The notes: generated by a model not told the origin, from the letters alone. Positions 25,374 to 35,165 are shown, numbered from the stretch's first letter. The stretch: 64,000 nucleotides of DNA from DASSUW01 sp963789005 (GCA_963789005.1 CAWBIZ010000004.1:248001-312000); one strand, 5' to 3'. A program made the numbers and translations.

Positions 25374-26043
25374 GCGGGACGCCGTCGAGCGCGTTGAGCG
25401 CGCGCTCGACCGAGCACGCCACGCACGTGAACGTCGGGGTGTCGCGCTTGGTGTAGGCCGACGCCTCGGTGGTGCGCAGGCGCTGCACGAGATCGAGGAA
25501 CGAGGCCGGCTCGTCGGTCTCGAACGCGACCACGAACTCCTGGTCGTCGAGCCCGAAGGAGTAGCTCGTGTTGAGGTCGATGTCCGGGTACTGACGGCCG
25601 ACCTCGATGTGCTCCTGCATGATCCGCCAGCGCTCGTCGGGCGGGATCCGGTACCACTCGCGCGTCTTCACGAACGGGTACACGAACAGGTACCTGGAGT
25701 GCGCCGGGCGGACCTCGAGCCGCGACTCGTCGGAGTACTCGGACGGCTTGGTGAGCGCCAGGTAGGAGTACGGCGTGTCGCACCACTTCATCAGGCCGCT
25801 CTGCCCCAGCACGACGTGGAACTCGTGGATGCGCTCGAGGTTCGTGGCCTGGCTGAGCAGCATCAGGTCGGCGTCCCCGCGCGTGCCGACGAGCGAGAAG
25901 GCGCGCAGCAGCCGCTCGCCCGAGAAGTCCTCGCACGCGGCCAGGAACTCGCGCTTGTGCTGGGTGCGCTCGGCCTCGTCGAGCCGGCGCCACGCCGGAT
26001 CGACCTTCAGGAACGTGTACTTGACGAAGTGACGCTCGGGCAT
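25339..26043 (-). CDS. hemQ: Coproheme decarboxylase HemQ/ChdC (chlorite dismutase family)
   Basis: 234 residues. The enzyme turns coproheme into heme b in the coproporphyrin-dependent pathway of Gram-positive bacteria. The heme-binding His is His145 in RIMQEHIEVGRQY, and the catalytic tyrosine region is FVYPFVKTREWYRI (Tyr122, Lys125). The chlorite-dismutase arginine region is not seen, which fits HemQ. The protein is of normal length. No other heme-biosynthesis gene is in the window. Confidence 0.9.
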   Translation of the reverse strand: MPERHFVKYTFLKVDPAWRRLDEAERTQHKREFLAACEDFSGERLLRAFSLVGTRGDADLMLLSQATNLERIHEFHVVLGQSGLMKWCDTPYSYLALTKPSEYSDESRLEVRPAHSRYLFVYPFVKTREWYRIPPDERWRIMQEHIEVGRQYPDIDLNTSYSFGLDDQEFVVAFETDEPASFLDLVQRLRTTEASAYTKRDTPTFTCVACSVERALNALDGVPLTAEMSPAGSR

Positions 26044-26110
26044 TGCGCTGGATCCAAGGATAGGGTTAGCCGAACCGATCGCCTCCGCGCGTGCCCGTAG
26101 GATGCGCTCG

Positions 26111-28405
26111 ATGAGGGTCGCCCTCGTCTCCCCGTACTCGTGGACCTACCCCGGCGGCGTGACGCGTCACATCGAGGCGCTCGCGGCCGAGCTGGACGCG
26201 AGCGGCCACGACGTCCGCGTGTTCGCGCCGTTCGACCACGCGGGCCGCGCGGCGGCCCTGCGCCACCGCGGCGCGCCGCCACAGCGGCGCGAGGTGCCCG
26301 ACCTGCTCGTGCCGCTGGGCGGGACGATCGGCTGGCCGTTGAACGGCGCGGTCTCCAACCTCGCGGGCACGCCCTCCGCCATCTCCGCGCTGCGCCGCGA
26401 GCTGCGGGCCTTCGCGCCCGACGTCGTGCATCTGCACGAGCCGGTCGCGCCGGTGATCGGCTGGGATGCCCTCACGAGCACCGACGCCCCGCTCGTCGGC
26501 ACCTTCCACTGCTACTCGGAGTCCGTTCCCCCGCACCTCGTCGCCGCCCTGCTGGGCGCGCGCCGCAAGCTCAACCACCTGACGCTGCGGCTCGCCGTCT
26601 CCGAGGCCGCCGCCTGGACCGGGCGGCGCTTCTACGGCGGCCACTACCGGATCGTCCCCAACGGCGTGGCGCTGCCGGAGGGCGGCGTGCCGGGCCCGCG
26701 CGCCCGGGCCGCCGGCGAGCCGCTCCGGATCGCGTTCGTCGGCCAGGCGGTCGAGCGCAAGGGCCTGCCCGTCCTCCTGCGCGCGTTCGAGGCGCTGCGC
26801 TCCCAGGTGCCCGCCGAGCTCACGATCGTGGGCGCGACCGCCGAGGAGATCGGCCCGCTCGTGCAGGACGGCGACGGCATCGCGGCACTGGGGCGGGTCG
26901 ACGACGCTGCCCGCCACGCCGCGCTCGTGGGGTCGGACCTGCTGTGCGCGCCGTCGCTCGGCGGCGAGTCGTTCGGCATGGTGCTCACGGAGGCGTTCGC
27001 CGCCGGCCGCCCGGTCGTCGCGTCCGACATCGCGGGCTATCGCGACGTCGTGGCCGACGGGCGCGACGGGCTCCTGGTCCCGCGCGCCGACGCCACGAAG
27101 CTCGCCGAGACGCTGCGCGACCTGGCGCTGGACCCGCAGCGGACCGCCGAACTGGGCGCCGAGGCCGCGTACAGCGCCGCCCGCTACGCCTGGCCGCGGG
27201 TCGCCGAGCAGGTGGTGTCGGCGTACGAGGACGCGCGCGAGGTTCCGGCCGCGGAGGGCGCCGCCCGCCGCGCCGCGCTGCGCGTGGGTGCGCTCCCCGC
27301 CGACGGCGCCCGCTCGCCCGCCCGCCGGCTGCCCTCGCTCGAGCCCGCCCGCAGCGGCCGCGCCTGGCGGATCGCCCGCCGGGCGGTGTTCGGCACCGCC
27401 CTGGCCGGCGCGGCCGGCGGCACGCTGCTGGCGCTCGATCGCATCGGCATGCGCCCGATCGCGACCGCGCTCGTCGACTCCCAGCCGGTGTGGGTGCTGG
27501 TCGGGCTGGCGCTCATGTGCGCGTCGATGCTCGCGCGCGCCGTCGCCTGGCACGCGATCCTGCGCGCGGCGGTCCCGGACGCCTTCCCGCGCCTCGTCGA
27601 CGCCATCCAGGGCACGACGATCGGCGTCTTGATGTCGGCCACGCTCCCCGCCCGCCTCGGCGAGCCGTCGCGCGCGCTGATCGTCGCCCGCCGGCTCGGG
27701 AGCCCGCGCGAGCGGCTGCCCGCCGTGCTCGGCACGCTGATCTCGCAGACGCTCCTGAACGTGCTCGCGCTCGTGATCCTGGGCGCCGTCATGTTCACCA
27801 CCGTCGGCCTCTTCGCGGGCCGCCAGCAGGCGCTCGTGTGGTACGCCGTGGCGCCGTTCGTGGTGCTGTGCGCGGTGCTGGTCGCGCCCGCCCTGCTGCG
27901 CTCCGGCCTGCCGTCGCGCTCGGCGCGCGTGCACCGCTGGATGGTCCAGGCGCGCGCCTCGCTCGCCCGCGTGCGCTCCGGCCTGCGGGTGTTCCGCTCG
28001 CCGCGGCTGGGGACCGAGGCGGTCGCCATGCAGCTCGGGGCGTGGGCGCTCCAGTGGGTCTCCTGCTACGTCCTGCTCGTGGCGCTCGGGCTCGACCTCG
28101 ACATGGGCGCCGCCGCCGCGGTGCTGTTCGCGGTCAACGTCACCGCCGTGCTGCCGCTCACGCCGTCCAACCTCGGCGTCTTCCAGGCCGCCTGCCTGGC
28201 GGTGCTCACGGGCGCCTACGGGATCGACCCCGCGCAGGCCCTCGGCTACGGAATCATCCTGCAAGCGGTGGAGATCGCGACCGCGGTGATCATGGGCGCT
28301 CCCGCCCTCGTGAAGGAGGGCCTCTCGTGGCGGGAGGTGCGCCTGCGCGCGCTTCACACCGCCCCGGTCTCGCTCGGCCCCGCGCCGCACGAAGTCAAGG
28401 CTTGA
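26111..28405 (+). CDS. Fusion: GT4 glycosyltransferase plus LPG-synthase-type flippase domain
   Basis: 764 residues. Residues 1 to about 385 are a GT4 (PimA-like) glycosyltransferase: VALVSPYSWTYPGGVTRHIE, HLHEPVAPVIGW, FVGQAVERKGLPVLLRAFEA and the ESFGMVLTE (EX7E) motif. After a linker, residues about 415-745 form an integral membrane domain of about eight helices of the UPF0104/AglD/MprF flippase-like family (TLPARLGEPSRALIVARRLG; LPLTPSNLGVFQAACLAV). Together this suggests transfer of a sugar to a membrane lipid and its movement across the membrane. ATG 26111 follows TAGGAT by 7 bases; the ATG at 26102 is too early for the family. Confidence 0.87.
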   Translation: MRVALVSPYSWTYPGGVTRHIEALAAELDASGHDVRVFAPFDHAGRAAALRHRGAPPQRREVPDLLVPLGGTIGWPLNGAVSNLAGTPSAISALRRELRAFAPDVVHLHEPVAPVIGWDALTSTDAPLVGTFHCYSESVPPHLVAALLGARRKLNHLTLRLAVSEAAAWTGRRFYGGHYRIVPNGVALPEGGVPGPRARAAGEPLRIAFVGQAVERKGLPVLLRAFEALRSQVPAELTIVGATAEEIGPLVQDGDGIAALGRVDDAARHAALVGSDLLCAPSLGGESFGMVLTEAFAAGRPVVASDIAGYRDVVADGRDGLLVPRADATKLAETLRDLALDPQRTAELGAEAAYSAARYAWPRVAEQVVSAYEDAREVPAAEGAARRAALRVGALPADGARSPARRLPSLEPARSGRAWRIARRAVFGTALAGAAGGTLLALDRIGMRPIATALVDSQPVWVLVGLALMCASMLARAVAWHAILRAAVPDAFPRLVDAIQGTTIGVLMSATLPARLGEPSRALIVARRLGSPRERLPAVLGTLISQTLLNVLALVILGAVMFTTVGLFAGRQQALVWYAVAPFVVLCAVLVAPALLRSGLPSRSARVHRWMVQARASLARVRSGLRVFRSPRLGTEAVAMQLGAWALQWVSCYVLLVALGLDLDMGAAAAVLFAVNVTAVLPLTPSNLGVFQAACLAVLTGAYGIDPAQALGYGIILQAVEIATAVIMGAPALVKEGLSWREVRLRALHTAPVSLGPAPHEVKA

Positions 28406-28415
28406 AGTGGTTTAG

Positions 28416-28431
28416 CCGCAAGTTTTTGCGG
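28416..28431 (+). terminator. Short hairpin between the fusion gene and the LVIVD gene
   Basis: CCGCAA, GTTT loop, TTGCGG: a perfect 6-base stem just after the stop of the glycosyltransferase-flippase gene. It has no trailing U-run, so it may be a weak terminator or a control element for the gene that starts 20 bases later. Confidence 0.35.
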
Positions 28432-28451
28432 ATATCGGCGTTGGCACGACT

Positions 28452-29888
28452 ATGCGCCGACTCGCCGCCACAGCCCTCCTCGCCCTGCTCACCCTCGCCG
28501 CCCCGGCCGCCGCTCAAGAGACGCACTCCCACAGCGGCAACATGCGGCACGTCGCGAACCTGCCGTACGAGGCGCGCAACGGCACGACGGCGAACTACGG
28601 CACGGACATCGAGTTCGCGCGCCTGGCGGGCAAGCAGTACGCGCTCGCCGGCTCGTACCGCAACGGCATGCAGATCGTCGACGTCTCGCGGCCCGAGCGG
28701 TCGCGGATCGCTGCGATCTACGACTGCGGCGTGACCCAGGGCGACGTGCAGGTCTTCAAGCGCGCCGACCTCCCGGGCCGCACGTTCGCGACCTACACGT
28801 CCGACACCTACGGCGACGGCACGTCGACGTGCTACCGCGAGGCGGCCGCGCTCGGCTTCAACGTCCTCAAGTCGAACGGCCAGGGCAAGAACGGCACGTT
28901 CATCCTCGAGGTCACCGACCCGCTGAACCCGAAGACGCTCTCGTTCGCCGAGGTCGCGCAGGGCTCGCACAACCAGACCGTGCACCCCGGCGGCAAGTAC
29001 ATGTACAACTCGAACTCGGACCTCATCACCTCGGCGCTGCCGGCGATCGAGATCATCGACATGACCGACCTGTCGGCCCCGAAGACGATCGGCGAGCTGG
29101 CGCTGCCGACGCGCCCGGGCCTCGGCACCGAGTCGCACGACATCACCTTCAACAAGGACGGCTCGCGGGCGTACTCCGCGGCGCTCTCCCAGGGCGTGAT
29201 CATCGACTCGCGCAACCCCGCCGCGCCGCAGATCATCTCGAGCTTCCTCGACCCGTCGATCAACGTCTGGCACCAGATGGACCCGTTCACGCTGACCGAC
29301 GACTTCGGCCGCGAGCGCGAGTTCGTGGTCGTCGAGGACGAGTTCGCCGGCGCGGTCGGCACCGGCCAGTGCCCCAACGGCGGCGTCCACGTGTACGAGA
29401 CGACCGGCGGGCTGGAGCGCGAGCCGCGCAAGGTCGGCTACTGGAACATCGCCGACGTCCGGCCGACCGACGACCCGACGCACTCCTGCACCGCGCACGT
29501 GTTCGACATCCACGAGGAGGAGCAGATCCTCACGATCGCCTTCTACAACGGCGGCGTGCGGGTCGTGGACCTCTCCGGCCTCACCGGTCTCTCGATCGGC
29601 GGGACGCTGGTCAGCGGTGCGGGCATGAAGGAGATCGGCAACTACCAGATCAAGGGCATGAACTCCTGGTCGGCCAAGACGCCGAAGATCGACAGCAACG
29701 GCGACTTCTACCTGTACGGGAACGACATCGCCCGCGGCCTCGACGTCTACAAGTTCACGGCCACCGGCACCCGGTCGACCAACCAGGGTCGCTGGATGAG
29801 CCCGGCCGAGGCGCAGGCCGCGGCCGCCGCCCGGCCCAAGGTCGCGCTCTCGCCCGACACCGCCTTCTACTGCCTGCTCCCTAGGTAG
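28452..29888 (+). CDS. Secreted LVIVD-repeat beta-propeller protein
   Basis: 478 residues with a signal peptide (RRLAATALLALLTLAAPAAA). Several LVIVD-type repeats follow (NGMQIVDVSRPERSRI, AIEIIDMTDLSAPKTI, GVIIDSRNPAAPQII, GVRVVDLSGLTGL), predicting a beta-propeller on the outside. Cysteines are paired at intervals. Substrate or partner unknown; such proteins are often surface or choice-of-anchor proteins. The first ATG directly precedes the signal peptide. Confidence 0.82.
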   Translation: MRRLAATALLALLTLAAPAAAQETHSHSGNMRHVANLPYEARNGTTANYGTDIEFARLAGKQYALAGSYRNGMQIVDVSRPERSRIAAIYDCGVTQGDVQVFKRADLPGRTFATYTSDTYGDGTSTCYREAAALGFNVLKSNGQGKNGTFILEVTDPLNPKTLSFAEVAQGSHNQTVHPGGKYMYNSNSDLITSALPAIEIIDMTDLSAPKTIGELALPTRPGLGTESHDITFNKDGSRAYSAALSQGVIIDSRNPAAPQIISSFLDPSINVWHQMDPFTLTDDFGREREFVVVEDEFAGAVGTGQCPNGGVHVYETTGGLEREPRKVGYWNIADVRPTDDPTHSCTAHVFDIHEEEQILTIAFYNGGVRVVDLSGLTGLSIGGTLVSGAGMKEIGNYQIKGMNSWSAKTPKIDSNGDFYLYGNDIARGLDVYKFTATGTRSTNQGRWMSPAEAQAAAAARPKVALSPDTAFYCLLPR

Positions 29889-30768
29889 ACGCGCTGAGAA
29901 GCCGCTCGCAGACGCGGTCGATGTCCGCGTCGCGAGCGGCGATCAGCCGCTCGGCCTCGCGCGCGAGAGCCGCGAGGTTGTCCTCGCTGGCGTCGTCGAG
30001 GTCGTCTGAGGCCTCCACGAGCGGCGTCTGCAGGCGCACGTAGCTGTCCTCCAGCAGGGCGGAGAGCTGGAGGTCGACGGCGTCCGCGCTGCCGTCGAAG
30101 ACGACGTCGAGGATCGGCTCGGCCCACTCGAGCCGGCCCCAGCCGCGGACCTCGTCGTACGGCAGCGGCCGCGTCTGCTCGCCGGTGCCGAGGCTGACGA
30201 GCAGGTCGAGCGCGCCGTCCACCTCGGCGTACGCGAGCGCGGCCGGGTTGATCGCGAACACCCCGCCGTCGACCAGCGTGGCGCCGCCGGCACGCACCGG
30301 CTCGAAGTAGGTGGGCGCGGCCGAGCTGGCGTGCGCGGCGTCGACCATCGAGAGGTCGTCGGCGCGTCGCAGGAGCACGGCCCGGCGCCGCTCGAGGTCG
30401 TAGACGGTGATCAGGACGGCGGGGTCGGCGTCGGCGAGCCGCGCGCTGCCCAGCCACTGCTCGAGCACGGCGCGCAGGCCGTCGTCGTCGTAGCGCTCGT
30501 CGAGGTACCCGTCGACCGACGTGATCCGCTTGAGCAGCGAGCGGTCGAAGATCCGCGGCCCCTCCTCGACGTACAGCTCGGCGATCCGCGCCGCCGGCAG
30601 CGGGTCGGGACGGGTGAGCGCGCAGGCGAGGATGGCGCCGGTCGAGGTGCCGGCCACGAGGTCCACGAGCTCGCGGATCGGGCGACCGGTGCGGCGCTCG
30701 ATCTCGGCCAGCACGAGCGCCGGGATCAGCCCGCGGATCCCGCCGCCGTCGAGCGCGAGGACCCTCAC
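29881..30768 (-). CDS. Patatin-like phospholipase
   Basis: 295 residues. The Ser-Asp dyad is complete: GGGIRG oxyanion hole at residues 8-13, nucleophile Ser42 in VAGTSTGAI, and aspartate in LVDGGVFAINP. Family enzymes hydrolyse acyl chains from lipids in the cytoplasm or at the membrane. GTG 30768 overlaps the metH stop (GTGA), so it is probably translated from the metH message. Confidence 0.9.
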   Translation of the reverse strand: MRVLALDGGGIRGLIPALVLAEIERRTGRPIRELVDLVAGTSTGAILACALTRPDPLPAARIAELYVEEGPRIFDRSLLKRITSVDGYLDERYDDDGLRAVLEQWLGSARLADADPAVLITVYDLERRRAVLLRRADDLSMVDAAHASSAAPTYFEPVRAGGATLVDGGVFAINPAALAYAEVDGALDLLVSLGTGEQTRPLPYDEVRGWGRLEWAEPILDVVFDGSADAVDLQLSALLEDSYVRLQTPLVEASDDLDDASEDNLAALAREAERLIAARDADIDRVCERLLSAST

Positions 30769-33700
30769 CCGGCGGTGACGCCGGTGCGGCTCGGGTCCTT
30801 CTCCGTGCCCTTGATGATCTCGTCCGGCGCCTTCTTCTTCGGGATGAAGCCGGACTTCATGCCGAAGTAGACGGCCTGCGGGTGGTGGGCGATGATCGCC
30901 AGCGTCGACTGCTCGGGCTCGACGGCGTGCCCGCCGGAGAGCGAGAGGCCGATCTGCTCGGCGCCGAGCAGGCGGTAGACCTTGGTGTGCTCGGACTGGT
31001 CCGGGCACGCGGGATAGCCCCACGACCAGCGGCGGCCCTGGTCGGGCTCGATGCCCAGGTCGGCGCGCACGCGGGCGTGCATCCACTCGGCCATGCCCTC
31101 GGCCGTCTGCACGCCGAGGCCGTGCGTGTAGAGCTGCTCGGCGAACTCGCCCTGCTGCTCCAGCGACGCCATCAGCTCGGTCACCTGCGGGCCCGCGGTC
31201 ACGGCCTGGATCGCGACGACGTCCTTCTCGCCGGACTCCTTCGGCCGGTAGAAGTCGGTGATGCAGATGCGGTCGTGGCCGGGCTGGCGCGGGAACACCA
31301 GCGTCTCGAGCACCTTCTCCGGGTCCGCCGGGTCGTAGAGCTCGAGCGAGTTGCCGACCGCGTTGCAGGGGAAGTAGCCCAGCACCGCGCGCGGATGCAG
31401 GTAGTCCTGCTCGCGCCACATGCGCTCGAGCCGCGGCTGGAACTCCTCGTCGACCAGCTGCCGCCACTCCTCGCCCTTCTTGCCGCGCCCGCCCCAGTGC
31501 AGCTTGAAGAGCACGTGGGTGTCGAGGTGCGGGAAGACGTCCTCGAGCTCGACGGGGATCTCGCGCGCGCCCCAGAACGGCGGCTCGGGGATCGCCACGT
31601 CGGTGCGGGCGGCGGAGCGCACGGACTCGTCGTCGGTCGGCCCCAGCTCGGGCTCGGGGCCCTTCTCGCGCAGCTTGCGCGCCTCGTCGCGGAACTTCTC
31701 GACCAGCGCGCCGCGCTTGTCGGGCTCGACCAGCTGATCCATCACCGCGAGGCCGGCGAACGCGTCCTTGCAGTAGAAGACGCCGGGGTCGTAGGTCTCG
31801 TCGGACTCGGTGCCCTTCGGGTACAGGATCCGGCGCCCGAAGTCGCGGTTGATGGCGGCGCCGCCGACCAGCACCGGGTACTGCAGGCCGCGCTCGTGCA
31901 GCTCCTGCACGGCGAGCGGCATCTGCTTGGAGGTGGAGACGAGCAGCGCGGACAGGCCGATCGCGGTCGCCTTGTGCTCCTGCGCGGCGTCGAGGATCGT
32001 CCCGATCGGCACCTGCTTGCCGAGGTCGACGACCGTGTAGCCGTTGTTGGTGAGGATCGTGTTGACGAGCGACTTGCCGATGTCGTGCACGTCGCCGAAC
32101 ACGGTCGCGAGCACGACCGTGCCCTTCGTGTAGCCCTCGAGCTTGTCGAGGTACTGCTCGAGCTGCGCGACGGCCTTCTTCATGACCTCGGCGCTCTGGA
32201 GCACGAAGGGGAGGATCAGCTCGCCGGCGCCGAACTTGTCGCCGACCTCCTTCATGGCCGGCAGCAGCACGTCGTTGAGCGTCGGGACTGCGCCGATCTT
32301 CTCGACGGAGGCGTCGATCTGCGCCTCCACGCCCTCCTTCTTGCGGCGCAGGATGTGCCAGTGGAGCGCCTCCTCGGGCTCCATCCCGGCGGTCGGATCG
32401 GCGGCCTCGGCCGCCTCCTCGGTCTTGCCCTCGAAGTGGGCGATGAAGCGCTCGAGGGCGTCCTCGCGGCGGTTGAAGACGAGGTCGTCGGCGAGCTCGC
32501 GCTCCTCCGCCCCGATCTCCGCGTACGGCGTGATGTGGTTCGGGTTGACCATCGCGAGGTCGAGCCCGGCCTCCACGCAGTGGTGCAGGAAGACGGAGTT
32601 GAGCACCGAGCGGGCGGTCAGCCCGATGCCGAAGCGACACGTTGGAGACGCCGAGCGAGGTCTTGACGCCCGGCAGCTCGGCCTTGATCAGCCGGATGCC
32701 CTCGATCGTCTCGACGGCCGACGGCTTCCACTCGTCGTCGCCGGTCGTGAGCGTGAACGTGAGCGCGTCGAAGATCAGCAGCTCGGGGTCCATCCCGTGC
32801 TCGTCGCACACCAGCTCGCGGATCCGCTTGGCGACCTCGAGCTTGCGCTCGCGCGTCTTGGCCATGCCGACCTCGTCGATCGTCAGCGCGATCAGCGCGG
32901 CGCCGTGCGCGAGCGCGATCGGGACCACGCGGTCGAGCTTGTCGCGGCCCGCCTCGAGGTTGACGGAGTTGACGATCGCGCGGCCGGGGATCTGGTCGAG
33001 CGCGCGCTCGATCACCTCGGGCTCGGTCGAGTCGACCTGGATCGGCGCCGGCTGCGTGAGCGAGACCTTCTTGGCCACGAGCCGCATCTGCTCGTCCTCG
33101 TCCGCGCGCTCGGTCAGCGCCACGCACAGGTCGAGCACGTGCGCGCCGCCCTCGACCTGGTCCTCGGCCACCTGCAGCAGGCCGTCGTAGTCCTCGGCCA
33201 GCAGCAGCTCCTTGGCCTTGCGCGAGCCCTGCGAGTTCACGCGCTCGCCCACGAGCGTCGGCGCCGGCTCCTGCACGAGCGGGGCGGCGGCGATCATCGA
33301 GGACACGTGCGGCGGCCGCGGGGCGGGCCGGGTCGAGCTGTTGCGGCCCTCGACGCGCTGGGCGAGCGCGTAGATGTGGTCGGGCGTGGTGCCGCAGCAG
33401 CCGCCGACGATGTTGACCCCGTAGCGCTCGACGAACTCGCCGAGCGCCGTCGAGAGCTGCTCGGCGGTCTCCGGGAAGATCGTCTCGCCGTTCGGCCCCT
33501 GGTGGGGGATGCCGGCGTTGGGGATCACGTGGATCGGGACCGGGCAGAACTCGCCGAGGAAGCGCACGGCGTCGCGCATGTCCTCGGGCCCGGTCGAGCA
33601 GTTGAGGCCGATGACGTCGACCTTCAGCGCCTCGAGCGTGGCCAGGGCGGCCGAGATGTCGGTCCCCAGCAGCATCTTGCCGCCGTTCGGGAGCAGCGAG

Positions 33701-34266
33701 ACGGACGTCTGGATCGGCGTGCTGCGGTTCGTGAGCTTGAACGCCTCGCGGACGCCGAAGACCGCGGCCTTGACCTCGAGGATGTCCTGCGCGGTCTCGA
33801 TGATGATCAGGTCCACGCCGCCCTCGAGCAGGCCCTGGGCCTGCTCGGTGAACACGGTCACGAGCTCGCGGAAGGAGATCGCCCCGAGCGTCGGGTCCTC
33901 GGACGCGGGCAGGTGTCCGGTCGGCCCGATCGAGCCCGCCACGAACCGGCTCTCTCCTACGGCGGCCCGCGCGATCTCGGCCGCCCGGCGGTTGATCTCG
34001 AGCGTGTGGTCCTCGAGGCCCCACTCCTCGAGCTTGATCCGGGAGCCCTGGAAGGTGTCGGTCTCCACGACCTCGGCGCCGGCCTCGATCATCGACTCGT
34101 GGACGCCCTGGATCACGTCCGGCCGGTTGAGCACGAGCGCCTCGTGGCAGCGCCCGGGAAGCTTGTAGTCGTTCTCGAGCGAGAGGTCGAACTGCTCGAG
34201 CGTCGCGCCCATCCCGCCGTCGAAGACGACGACGTGGTCACGTACTGCGGCGAGGAAATCGCGCAT
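30765..34266 (-). CDS. metH: Cobalamin-dependent methionine synthase, +1 frameshift near 32634
   Basis: About 1166 residues when the frame is repaired. Order: homocysteine-binding domain (FDGGMGATLEQF; Zn cysteines in GLNCSTGPED and VGGCCGTTPDH), pterin/methyltetrahydrofolate domain (IVNSVNLEAG), cobalamin domain (GDVHDIGKSLVNTIL, His the cobalt ligand) and AdoMet-activation domain (RWSWGYPACPDQSEHTKVYR). It transfers a methyl group from methyltetrahydrofolate to homocysteine. At about 32634 one extra base breaks the frame inside SNVSFGIGLTARSVLNS; removing it restores the family sequence. The gene is otherwise intact, so a sequencing error is as likely as a real mutation. TACTCT lies 9 bases before the ATG. 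Confidence 0.92.
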
Positions 34267-34284
34267 GGGGCGCCAAGAGTAGCG

Positions 34285-34312
34285 CAACCTTGACACACCT
34301 TTGGCAAGGTTG
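34285..34312. promoter_or_regulatory. Hairpin upstream of metH
   Basis: An 8-base perfect inverted repeat (CAACCTTG / CAAGGTTG) with a 12-base loop, 19 bases before the metH start. It includes a TTGACA on the plus strand (34290-34295). It may be a protein-binding site in the metH promoter, or part of a promoter for the structured element at 34326-34395. It does not match a cobalamin or SAM riboswitch core that I know. Confidence 0.4.
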
Positions 34313-34325
34313 GGCAGAAATGAAG

Positions 34326-34395
34326 GGGCCCACTCGCCTGAGGCTTCCACCTGGGAGGGGGAGGAGGGCGAAAGCGAGAGGAGGCGAGCGGGCCC
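34326..34395. repeat. Long GC-rich inverted repeat, possible structured RNA
   Basis: 14-base arms (GGGCCCACTCGCCT / AGGCGAGCGGGCCC, one mismatch that can pair as G-U) enclose 42 purine-rich bases that contain a GC-GAAA-GC mini-hairpin. It lies between the metH promoter region and a plus-strand ORF. A TTGACA is 31 bases upstream on the plus strand. No known RNA family fits. Confidence 0.45.
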
Positions 34396-34476
34396 ACCCC
34401 CGTAATCGGCAGGCGCGTCGCCACGCTTGAGCGGTGCCCGAGGCGTGCGATGCGGCGTTCCGGGAAGACTGCTGAC

Positions 34477-34689
34477 GTGACCTACGAACAGACCCCAACG
34501 GCCGAGGTGCCCGCGCCCCAGCCGTCGTCGATCCCGGCGCCGGGCCCCGATCCCGCGCCGGCACCCGAGCCCTCGCCCGTGCCGAACCCCGAGCCCGAGC
34601 CCACGCCCGCGCGGCCGCCCGAGCCCGACCCGGTCCCGACGCCGGATCCCTCGCCGCCGCCGACGCCGGATCCCGAGCCCGACGCCTGA
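34477..34689 (+). CDS. Hypothetical proline-rich 70-residue protein
   Basis: Starts VTYEQTPTAEVPAP and continues as an irregular Pro-Glu/Asp repeat (PAPEPSPVPNPEPEP) to the end. No signal peptide, no known family. Low complexity and a weak ribosome-binding site make it doubtful; the well-formed hairpin shortly after its stop is the main support. Confidence 0.3.
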   Translation: MTYEQTPTAEVPAPQPSSIPAPGPDPAPAPEPSPVPNPEPEPTPARPPEPDPVPTPDPSPPPTPDPEPDA

Positions 34690-34702
34690 GCCCAGAACGA
34701 CG

Positions 34703-34730
34703 CGGGGCCCCGCCGACCGGCGAGGCCCCG
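34703..34730. terminator. Bidirectional terminator-like hairpin
   Basis: CGGGGCC / GGCCCCG outer stem (7 bases) with an inner GCCG / CGGC stem, lying between a plus-strand ORF and a minus-strand gene that face each other. It lacks a U-run on both sides. Confidence 0.5.
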
Positions 34731-34757
34731 TGGCTCCCCAGCCTTAGGTCGTGCGGC

Positions 34758-35105
34758 TCAGGGGTTGCCGAACGCCGCGCGGCACAGCGCGGGGGCGTTG
34801 ATGCCGTCCTGCATCAACTGGCCGACGGACCGCCCGCGGGTCGGGTTGTCGGGATCGGCCGGGTTGTTCACGAACGGACCGGGCGACTGCGTCGGCACGA
34901 TCGTGCCGCCCTTGGTCCCTGGCTCCTGCTCGGCGGGCCCGCCGGGCGGGTTCGTCGTCGAGTTCGGCTCGTTGCCGTACACGATGTCCGAGATGCAGTT
35001 GCCGACAGACGGACCGCTCTGGGCGTTGCCGGCGGCGAGCCCCGTCGCTGGCGCCAGCGCCATCGCGACCCCTGCGGTCGCCACTGCCATGAAGACCTTG
35101 CGCAC
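34758..35105 (-). CDS. Small secreted protein of unknown function
   Basis: 115 residues. Signal peptide VFMAVATAGVAMALAPATGLAAG, then a mature part of about 85 residues rich in Asn, Pro and Gly (NEPNSTTNPPGGPAEQ). Two cysteines (VGNCISD, PALCRAAFG) could form a disulfide. GTG 35105 has a good ribosome-binding site (AGAGGAG) 7 bases upstream. No family recognised. Confidence 0.65.
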   Translation of the reverse strand: MRKVFMAVATAGVAMALAPATGLAAGNAQSGPSVGNCISDIVYGNEPNSTTNPPGGPAEQEPGTKGGTIVPTQSPGPFVNNPADPDNPTRGRSVGQLMQDGINAPALCRAAFGNP

Positions 35106-35165
35106 TACCCCACTCCTCTTTTTGGTGTCAGAAGCGAGGAGCAAGGTAGCGCGCGCTGAGGCCTC

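Noticed and set aside
26066..28390. A 774-codon open frame on the minus strand opposite the glycosyltransferase-flippase gene
   Set aside because: It is a mirror of third-position GC in the real gene: rich in Arg, Gly, His and Glu repeats and without any domain. The same holds for many long antisense frames in the window.
34267..34440. Cobalamin or SAM/SAH riboswitch before metH
   Set aside because: I looked for the conserved cores on both strands and found none; a TACTCT 9 bases before the ATG suggests a very short leader. Kept only as an unknown structured element.
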